DNA of 28,291 bases from JAQBFJ01 sp032123435. Lineage in GTDB: Bacteria > Verrucomicrobiota > Kiritimatiellia > UBA8416 > JAQBFJ01. The stretch is from assembly GCA_032123435.1 (NCBI GenBank), contig JAQBFJ010000125.1, forward strand, positions 1-28,291, written 5' to 3'. Shown here one piece after another: positions 24,501-28,291 of this stretch (position 1 is its first letter; every line of letters begins with the position of its first letter). The position numbers and the translations under genes were made by a program. The notes below the pieces were generated by a model. The model was not told where the DNA came from and made no database searches. It saw only the letters and a program-made list of their open reading frames with translations.

Positions 24501-25461
24501 TTTCCGTGTTCGGGTAGAGCCAGCGACCGGTTCCTTCAGGTATGCGTCCGCGATGGGTGAATTTCATGAGTGCTACATCGAGCACAAGGGTCTCTCCCGG
24601 TGCATAGAGTGCGAGCCGGTCTTCGTAACCAGCGTAGAAGCCGAGCGTAGCCTCATCTACGACAACGTAGGCACCGGTGGCAATGACCTGCGACGGAAAG
24701 ACGTAACGCCCCGTGCTTGTGCCCGTACAGGTCACCACGTGTCCGATGAGGTTCATGGGACTGCTGCCGTAGTTGACCAGCTCTATCCAGAAGTTGCTCG
24801 TAGCGGCGGGCAGTTCATTGAACGCAAGGCTGGTGGTTGCCGAGGGTATGAAGGGGTTGTTGGTCTGGCCCGGTGTTCCGGCCGCTGTACTCCAGGTCCA
24901 ATTTTCTGCGAAAGCCGTGCTGGTGTCCTGGTCTGTCTTGACGAGCGCCGGCCCGAAACCGTCCGGTGCATCCGGCCAGTCGCCGGAATCCTTGTAGGAG
25001 ATCTCGTCCATGACCCGGCCGCCGTTGTGGCGCAAACGGATGGTGCCGCTACTGTTGTCCAGGCGACCGGTGAAAGGCCCTAGGGCGTTGGTGCAGGCGG
25101 TCTCCGAAACGAGTTGAACAGGGTCGGCGGCCACAACAATGAAGCCGTGGGCGTTGATGAGGGTCCCCTGCGGGAACGTGTAGTTGATCTCGCCGGTCAG
25201 AGACCAGTTCGAGAGATCCACGTCCCGTGCCATCTGGTTGTGCAACTCAACATATTCCAGTCCCGCCTCGTTGGTGGCCGGGTGATACATGATCTCATTA
25301 AACACAACCACACTGTCGGCCAACGTATTTTTTGAAGCGGTTAAGATGCAGAAAATCATCGCGCAGACAACGAGAAGCCTGCGTGGCATTATGTTCTTAT
25401 GGGGAATAGCAGACGACACGAACCCCCCTGACAATATTGAAATATTTTTCAATAAAGACAT
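18589..25461 (-). CDS. Giant secreted multidomain protein: lamin-tail repeats, CotH kinase-like, DUF2341, LamG, Ca-binding
   Basis: About 2290 aa, exported. ATG 25461 is preferred over GTG 25491 (no SD for either); an internal Met25 (MPRRLLVVCAMIFCILTAS) would give a canonical signal peptide, cleavage near TLA-DS. Approximate order: lamin-tail domains about 50-200, 200-310 and 330-470; jelly-roll-like segment 530-640; Ig-like 660-755; CotH kinase-like 770-1120 (RLKGSAWGRYSG, TWDLDRAFE); lamin-tail 1237-1390, 1400-1543, 1545-1710; Ig-like 1740-1820; DUF2341 1824-1920 (WPYRMKIVFSGYTG); LamG/concanavalin-like 1927-2127; proline stretch PPPPPPPAPPP; calcium loops DGDADGMSD and DWDEDGLDNLSEY; C-terminal beta domain. 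Probably cell-surface binding or adhesion; CotH activity unproven. GC is sharply higher over about 21740-25290 than in the rest. Confidence 0.9.
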   Translation of the reverse strand: MSLLKNISILSGGFVSSAIPHKNIMPRRLLVVCAMIFCILTASKNTLADSVVVFNEIMYHPATNEAGLEYVELHNQMARDVDLSNWSLTGEINYTFPQGTLINAHGFIVVAADPVQLVSETACTNALGPFTGRLDNSSGTIRLRHNGGRVMDEISYKDSGDWPDAPDGFGPALVKTDQDTSTAFAENWTWSTAAGTPGQTNNPFIPSATTSLAFNELPAATSNFWIELVNYGSSPMNLIGHVVTCTGTSTGRYVFPSQVIATGAYVVVDEATLGFYAGYEDRLALYAPGETLVLDVALMKFTHRGRIPEGTGRWLYPNTETPGSSNTFTFRHEIVINEIMYHKRPQFEPYADSNEGWLELYNRSGSPVNIGNWRLTGGIKFSFDNPTVIGPGQYLVVADNTNTVLALFPDLTNIVGNFSGDLSGRSDLVQLEDSAGNIADEVRYYNDGRWPSYADGGGSSLELRNPDADNSIAEAWATSDESARTTWNAYSYRDTAVDDGIGNDMWHEFVMGLLSEGEVLIDDVSVIKDPDGAAVELIQNGTFESDAVGSNPDKWRLIGTHGAHGRSLVVTDPDDGGNKALHMVVTGPMGHMHNHAETTFVGGAGNAVTAGTEYEISFRAKTLAGSRQLNTRLYFNWVQATTLLDVSYTNGTPGTENSRRESNIGPTYTGFTHSPALPASSGPVTVSVVASDPDGVVAMTTWYSVNGGSSNAVAMTPQGNGLYTATIPGQAGASIVQFYVEGEDSLAATSTFPARGPDSRALYAVEDGQGDLSKLHNLRIIMTAADRTLLYESWNRMSNDRIGCTIVYDEKTVFYDTGIRLKGSAWGRYSGSATGLNLEFHPDHLFRGVHRTIAVERGGMANEVMAKHLLDVAAGGLTHFFDDVTRIIMPNSADTGVQLISMARYGDVFFESQYKNGGDVNLYNLELLYTPNTTVDGDPESLKTNNPYNHTRGGFEIMDLGDTKESYRWNMHLRNNYERDDYRLMIDVAKAFELTGDELDQRTREVMDLDQWMRTWAMMSLNGNGDVYTRSWDHNFRMCQRPEDNKMLAMTWDLDRAFEISTSSALWGGKKLQNIIELTANRRLYYGHLWDMIKTVYNSDYMAYWSDHYTERSGISCAAKLTYIGARSAYVLTQLPTNQTLFSVTNANMSVNEEFAVIGGEGRIDVHTIRVAGRSTDLETTWTNTGAGPTQAFFWQAPVPLEPGTNDLVICAYDFRGNLVASNNITIVSLLAARPLRDNLRVTELMYNPDDGGDYEFIELCNTGTNALDISKVIISDGVDFAFTNSATTNLAAGQYIVVVRNLAAFSTKYNTNGMNIAGQYTGSLNNGGEHIAIQGQWYSRILDFTYSNGRGWPLSADGAGHSLVPLDLENQDMDSLYYGGNWRASTFIDGSPCEANPSVITNIMLNEIIAHTDTNAPPYDSNDRIELYNAASSNITLTSNWYLSDDANDLKKWAFSGTVISNNSFLDLDEMNDFHNPITVGFGLNKAKEQVFLSFLPGSDEDRVVDCVQFKGQENNTALGRYPDGGTYWYALAPSSGITNNAPTEHAVINEIMYHPEPTVAYPEDNTTCEYVEIYNPAATPLQLWNETGTWRIDGGIDFEFPVNTAIPALDYLVVVSFNPVLEPFKLTNFLNLYKLTNGETQVLGPYNGNLSNRGERIALERPQAPDLPADTAISWVIVDEVIYFDRTPWIEEPDGTGPPLQRNQVTISGNNPTNWYASLTATPGKRSERITITHPIRDTQYIVPISDNITAIIDTNLLEGTAEVEFFANTNSLGIDTNAPFSCDMAGITEANYHSLTAVLTDDSGTYTSLPVNVLVLGTLTKNWPYRMKIVFSGYTGSETLKDFPALVLFNTNMTDFSYTEVARENAGDLRFADSDGATVISHEIESWNTNGKSAVWVRVPELSGTNDFIWAYWGNTQAITSAESTNGATWGANYRTVWHFHDDFEDSTSNKTTAVNHDSGSITSMIANGRALSGTNQYIETGVPTSWYGDNINNMTISMWVWTHPAGDYASYAGTPFGSDNGSGNALYMKRWPRDFWAYGAQSGTNYTYKFYHGEWVFLNLVLTNGQAYAWKNNAVQTPFAYTAFTPAVEPLIGYMAGQTTNICYFMGVVDEVRVSGTARSADWIKAEYKNVLSNSLFTSFEPPPPPPPAPPPDGDADGMSDTWEDVYFGGTNISNGGPAEDWDEDGLDNLSEYIAGTCPTSPESLFMLYIGYTNGKLAVMFPALEPGTNHYGGYNRLYSLENNTNLELGAWSGIPDYTNIPGADQTVSYTNTAEPRVFFKAKVWLE

Positions 25462-25601
25462 ACCTGACTTTCTTTTTCTATAATAACACACATTTGGGAA
25501 GGAAGCCAGTGAATATATTTCCGCTTGACGTAACGTGATCCATGGTCAAACTGTCCCTGTTTAACGATGGATACTGTCTTTGCCTGGAAAGGATATTTCA
25601 G

Positions 25602-26753
25602 ATGAATATACCGACTAATGAACAGAAGAAGGCCGTATGGGATGCTTATCACGCGAGGCAACCTGTTAGAGTTCCTTTGCGCTGGAGCGTCAACCCCAGA
25701 ATCATTCTTTTGAATCCGCAACTTAATCCGGAGCAATTTACTTTCGAACAATACTGCAAGGACCCTTTAATTCTGATGAAAGTACAGTCCCGTTTCCAGG
25801 AGTATCTGGCAACGACATTGAACAATACCTGCGATTCTTCAACAGAGCTTCCCGAGAAATGGAGTTTTGGTGTGGACAATCAGAACACTTACGATGGCGC
25901 TTACTTTGGTGCTCCGGTACGGTTTGAGCCCGACAATTGTCCCAGCAATGTTCCGTGCATGAAGGAAGACGATATTGATGAATTCATGAAACGTGATTTT
26001 TCCAGGCCGCTCGAAAATCCATGGATCAAGGATCGTCTGGCTTTTCACGCTGAATTGACAAAGGCGGCAAAGGATTTTGTTCATGCCGGCCGCAAAGGAG
26101 TCGTAAGCCCTTTCAATCTGGGGTTTGACGGGCCGCTCACTATCGCGTCGGTTCTGATGGGGGAAGATATATTTGCCCTGCTGGGCACTGAGCCGGAGAA
26201 AGCTGTTCAATTCATGCGCAAGATGATCGAAGCCGTTCTGATCCGGAACAAGGCGTTGTGTGAGTATTTCGGCGAGAAGTGGACAAAGGGCGATTCAGGC
26301 GGGATGGCCGATGATTCCATCCAGCTTATAAGCACCTCAATGTATGAAGAATATATTCTGCCTTTGCATGAATTCTGGTACAGCTCTACTTCCAATGCCA
26401 CGCCGTCTTCAAAGAAAAGAAGTGTTCATTTATGCGGGGACGTCAGTCGGCATATACCTGTTATAGTGAAGCAACTGGGAGTGTACAGTTTTGACACAGG
26501 TTTTCCGATAGATCATGGCGCGTTGCGCAAGGCTATAGGGCCTGAAGTCGAAATTTCCGGCGGGCCTCATGTGGCGCTTTTAAGAAACGGCAAGCCGGAA
26601 GAATGTTTCGAGCTGGCGAAGAAAATTCTGCAGAGTGGCATCAAGGATGGCGGCCGGTTCATCCTGCAGGAAGGTAATAATCTGCCGCCATGCTGTCCTC
26701 TAGAGAATTTAAGCGCTGTTTATGAGGCGTGTCTGGAGTTCGGCAACTACTGA
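25602..26753 (+). CDS. Uroporphyrinogen decarboxylase-family protein, probable MtaA/corrinoid-type methyltransferase
   Basis: UroD-fold protein, 383 aa from the chosen start. ATG 25602 is preferred (AAAGGA about 9 nt upstream; an ORF extension to 25542 lacks family sequence). The VHLCGDVS segment supplies the His-x-Cys zinc pair and the late PPCCPLEN supplies a third Cys, as in MtaA/MtbA methyltransferases rather than true HemE, which lacks them. FDTGFPIDHGALRKAIGPEVEISGG is the typical barrel strand near the end. A role in moving methyl groups between a corrinoid protein or methoxylated compound and a thiol is inferred; no corrinoid protein is adjacent. Divergent from the giant gene across about 140 bp. 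Confidence 0.85.
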   Translation: MNIPTNEQKKAVWDAYHARQPVRVPLRWSVNPRIILLNPQLNPEQFTFEQYCKDPLILMKVQSRFQEYLATTLNNTCDSSTELPEKWSFGVDNQNTYDGAYFGAPVRFEPDNCPSNVPCMKEDDIDEFMKRDFSRPLENPWIKDRLAFHAELTKAAKDFVHAGRKGVVSPFNLGFDGPLTIASVLMGEDIFALLGTEPEKAVQFMRKMIEAVLIRNKALCEYFGEKWTKGDSGGMADDSIQLISTSMYEEYILPLHEFWYSSTSNATPSSKKRSVHLCGDVSRHIPVIVKQLGVYSFDTGFPIDHGALRKAIGPEVEISGGPHVALLRNGKPEECFELAKKILQSGIKDGGRFILQEGNNLPPCCPLENLSAVYEACLEFGNY

Positions 26754-26766
26754 CCCGCATATTTCA

Positions 26767-26891
26767 TGAAGAATCGCATGCATGCGGGAAAAAAAGTTGT
26801 AGAACAATGGCTTTGTGTGTAGTTGAAGATTATTTGGCAAATACAGTTTGTAATATGGGTTCAGGAAAGAAAAGAGGCATGCGATTCTTCA
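26767..26891. repeat. 15-bp perfect inverted repeat with 95-nt interior
   Basis: TGAAGAATCGCATGC (26767-26781) is perfectly inverted at 26877-26891. The interior is A-rich and non-coding as far as I can tell; a short ORF across it begins inside the UroD gene and shows nothing recognisable. It may be a small mobile element remnant or the stem of a structured 3' UTR. A weaker hairpin follows (GCCAAGGC about 26922 with GCCTTGGC about 26968). Confidence 0.6.
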
Positions 26892-26989
26892 CCGGAGGCG
26901 AGTCCATGCCTGCCAAGGCCGGCGTTATTGAGGATTCGCGGTATATTCATACAGCTTCATCTTCAATGCCTTGGCCTTGATTGGCCTGA

Positions 26990-27004
26990 ACTCGTGAAAT
27001 AAAC
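26990..27004 (+). repeat. Short intergenic repeat, copy 2
   Basis: Exact second copy of ACTCGTGAAATAAAC found at 8478-8492. Here it lies directly before the 45-bp repeated segment at 27008. Confidence 0.5.
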
Positions 27005-27007
27005 AGG

Positions 27008-27052
27008 CTGACCCGGATGCCGCATGAAAATCAGCAAGGGATTTTTTTGACA
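27008..27052 (+). repeat. 45-bp repeated segment ending in T7, copy 2
   Basis: Near-identical to 10880-10924 (two substitutions, one indel). It runs directly into the left arm of the CAGGAT element, so its T7-GAC end is also the start of that arm. It lies after the UroD-like gene and could act as its terminator, but the paired bases are fewer here (CTGA/TCAG). Confidence 0.6.
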
Positions 27053-27189
27053 GGATTACAGGATGACCAGAGATACAGGCATGATCAACATCAAAGATGG
27101 GCGTGAAATCTCAATGGGATTATTTAATCCATTGAGATTTCACGCATCTTGTTCTTAATCAATCCCGTTAATCCTGTAATCCTGTCAAA
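27046..27189. repeat. Nested palindromic element, CAGGAT type (element B)
   Basis: Outer arms 27046-27064 and 27171-27189 are perfect 19-bp inverted repeats (TTTGACAGGATTACAGGAT). The inner hairpin 27101-27145 has a perfect 17-bp stem (left arm GCGTGAAATCTCAATGG) and 11-nt loop. Compared with element A the inner stem differs at three positions, each matched by the complementary change in the other arm. The element lies between the convergent UroD-like and Fe-ADH genes; the 477-bp gap has no gene. Confidence 0.82.
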
Positions 27190-27230
27190 TACTCTCTTGT
27201 TTCTTCATGGTAGAAACGTTTCCCCGTTTC

Positions 27231-28291
27231 CTACGCGAAGAGTTTTTCAAGGAGTTTTTGAATATCACCGGCAGCTACCGGGCGCGGATTAGATTTTGTG
27301 GAACCGGACGCCAGTGTTTCATTGATGATAGCATTTGTGTCTGGAGGCATGTTTTTCCCGGCGAACGGAGATTGGATGTTCAGCTGTTTGATAAGCTTTC
27401 GCGCATATTTGACAATGTCATCATTTACGATACGGCTCATAATTTCGTATTTATCATCGATTAGCGTTCTATTGAACTCGAGAACTTCTGGCAGGCATAC
27501 GGCGCACACCAGGCCGTGAGGCGCATGGAATCTTATGCCGAGTGGATGAGCCATGCCGTGCACGAGACCAAGACGTGCAAGTGACAGAGACAGCCCGGCC
27601 AGGTAACTGCCTTGCATCAGGTTTCGCGCCTTGTCGCCGTGAGGATCCTCGTAAACACGCGTGAGGCTGGACGAAATGAGGTCAATAGCTTTTATTGCCA
27701 GCTTATCCGTGAACCATGTTGAGCCAGTACTCGTGAATGATTCAATTGCCTGAGTCAAGGCGTCCATTCCGGAATGGGCGATCACCTGTGGAGGACAAGT
27801 TGTGAGCAGTTCATGATCCAGGATTATCAATCTGGCCATGAACGACGGATGGCGAATGGATTTTTTCACGCCTTTTTCCTCGTCGCTTAATACTGAAACG
27901 ATGGTTGATTCAGAGCCTGTGCCGGCGGTTGTGGGCACCGCGATGAACGGAGTACGGCTGGGTGGTATTGGCGCGCCGTCATGATAATTCTTTATTGGCA
28001 ATGGCGCTTGAAGCAGGCCGGCGCAGGCCTTGGCAATGTCAAGGATACTGCCTCCCCCCACCGCCGCTATCCAGTCCGGGCGGAACGCGCGGGCTCTTTC
28101 CATTAAATCTTCCAGCATAGCCAGCGTGGGCTCGCCGCCGGGTGATCGCCAATTGGCGATGTTTCCGTCGGGGGGACATTGCGTGATTATGTTGTTTAAT
28201 CGTCCGTTGAGTTCGAGAGATTTGCCGTGCACAATCAGGCCTCGCGACCCGAACGCTAAACATTCCTCCAGGAGATGAGAAGAGGCCCCAT
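27231..28291 (-). CDS. Iron-containing alcohol dehydrogenase, N-terminus cut by window edge
   Basis: Group III (Fe-dependent) NAD(P) alcohol dehydrogenase; interconverts alcohols and aldehydes. The minus frame is open to the window end: residues before the GTG at 28232 (LLEECLAFGSRGLIVHG) are the normal Rossmann-like N-terminal strand, so the real start is outside. Seen: AVGGGSILDIAKA (nucleotide binding), PTTAGTGSE, then the metal ligands Asp (LDHELL), His (AHSGMDALTQAIE), His (LVHGMAHPLG) and His (FHAPHG). Substrate (e.g. 1,3-propanediol, lactaldehyde, phosphonoacetaldehyde types) cannot be told. The last codons NPRPVAAGDIQKLL are echoed after rpsT. Confidence 0.92.
   Translation of the reverse strand, partial: GASSHLLEECLAFGSRGLIVHGKSLELNGRLNNIITQCPPDGNIANWRSPGGEPTLAMLEDLMERARAFRPDWIAAVGGGSILDIAKACAGLLQAPLPIKNYHDGAPIPPSRTPFIAVPTTAGTGSESTIVSVLSDEEKGVKKSIRHPSFMARLIILDHELLTTCPPQVIAHSGMDALTQAIESFTSTGSTWFTDKLAIKAIDLISSSLTRVYEDPHGDKARNLMQGSYLAGLSLSLARLGLVHGMAHPLGIRFHAPHGLVCAVCLPEVLEFNRTLIDDKYEIMSRIVNDDIVKYARKLIKQLNIQSPFAGKNMPPDTNAIINETLASGSTKSNPRPVAAGDIQKLLEKLFA

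Noticed and set aside
21961..25083. Long plus-strand ORFs opposite the giant gene
   Set aside because: They occur only where GC is high and share no recognisable domain; they are antisense shadows.
18589..25461. Site-specific integration or phage origin of the high-GC block
   Set aside because: No integrase, transposase or att-like ends were seen; the borders match lamin-tail coding repeats, so homologous exchange is simpler.
26729..26980. 83-codon plus-strand ORF after the UroD-like gene
   Set aside because: It starts within the UroD gene in another frame, crosses the inverted repeat, has no SD and no recognisable sequence.
28230..28232. GTG at 28232 as the Fe-ADH start
   Set aside because: The frame stays open upstream and encodes the normal N-terminal strand, so the true start is outside the window.

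Overview
The window looks like chromosome from a Gram-negative bacterium of the PVC group, most likely Kiritimatiellota or a relative (Lentisphaerota/Verrucomicrobiota). The evidence is an outer-membrane biogenesis pair (BamD-like plus LptE-like lipoprotein), GTP-type PEP carboxykinase, a spirochaete/PVC-type long phosphofructokinase, a giant secreted lamin-tail/CotH/DUF2341/LamG protein, a GH4 glycosidase and a UroD/MtaA-like methyltransferase. The lineage is an inference from gene content; there is no rRNA. Local GC is about 45-48% except inside the giant gene.

Layout, left to right. (1) 1-926: 3' -truncated pckG on the minus strand. (2) 1154-1969: lexA, apparently leaderless, with an SOS operator in its promoter, followed by an overlapping 56-codon gene carrying a UmuC-like sliding-clamp motif and a hydrophobic tail. 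(3) 1971-3339: two-gene nuclease operon (DEDD exonuclease-like, PLD-like) ending against the lexA operon. (4) 3697-5534: pfk-pgsA with an ATGA overlap. (5) 5612-6150: small ORF coupled to gcvH. (6) 6354-8371: ECF sigma factor, zinc-finger anti-sigma, pdxA. (7) 8530-10883: HAD phosphatase, BamD-like, LptE-like. (8) 11312-11572: rpsT, whose 3' flank carries a remnant of an iron-alcohol-dehydrogenase gene end. (9) 11771-13716: membrane metalloprotease-like protein, second ECF sigma factor and second anti-sigma factor. (10) 13616-16268: rsfS, nadD, pepA and tRNA-Leu(UAA) on the minus strand. (11) 16244-16687: 74-bp exact tandem duplication of the tRNA 5' part and leader, and a threonine-aldolase gene remnant. 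(12) 16896-18224: GH4. (13) 18589-25461: the giant multidomain surface/secreted protein on the minus strand. (14) 25602-26753: UroD-like methyltransferase. (15) 27231-28291: iron-containing alcohol dehydrogenase, 5' end outside the window.

Three large gaps between convergent genes (10884-11311, 18225-18588, 26754-27230) each hold an unusual nested palindrome: terminal inverted arms made of about 9-nt units (CACGGAG type or CAGGAT type) surrounding an inner hairpin. The inner stems of two of them differ only by paired, compensating changes, which suggests the folded form matters.

The most interesting candidates are the lexA-coupled small protein with the clamp-binding motif, the protease/ECF/anti-sigma cluster (possible regulated proteolysis), the hairpin elements, and the GC mosaic inside the giant gene whose borders fall in repeated lamin-tail modules.
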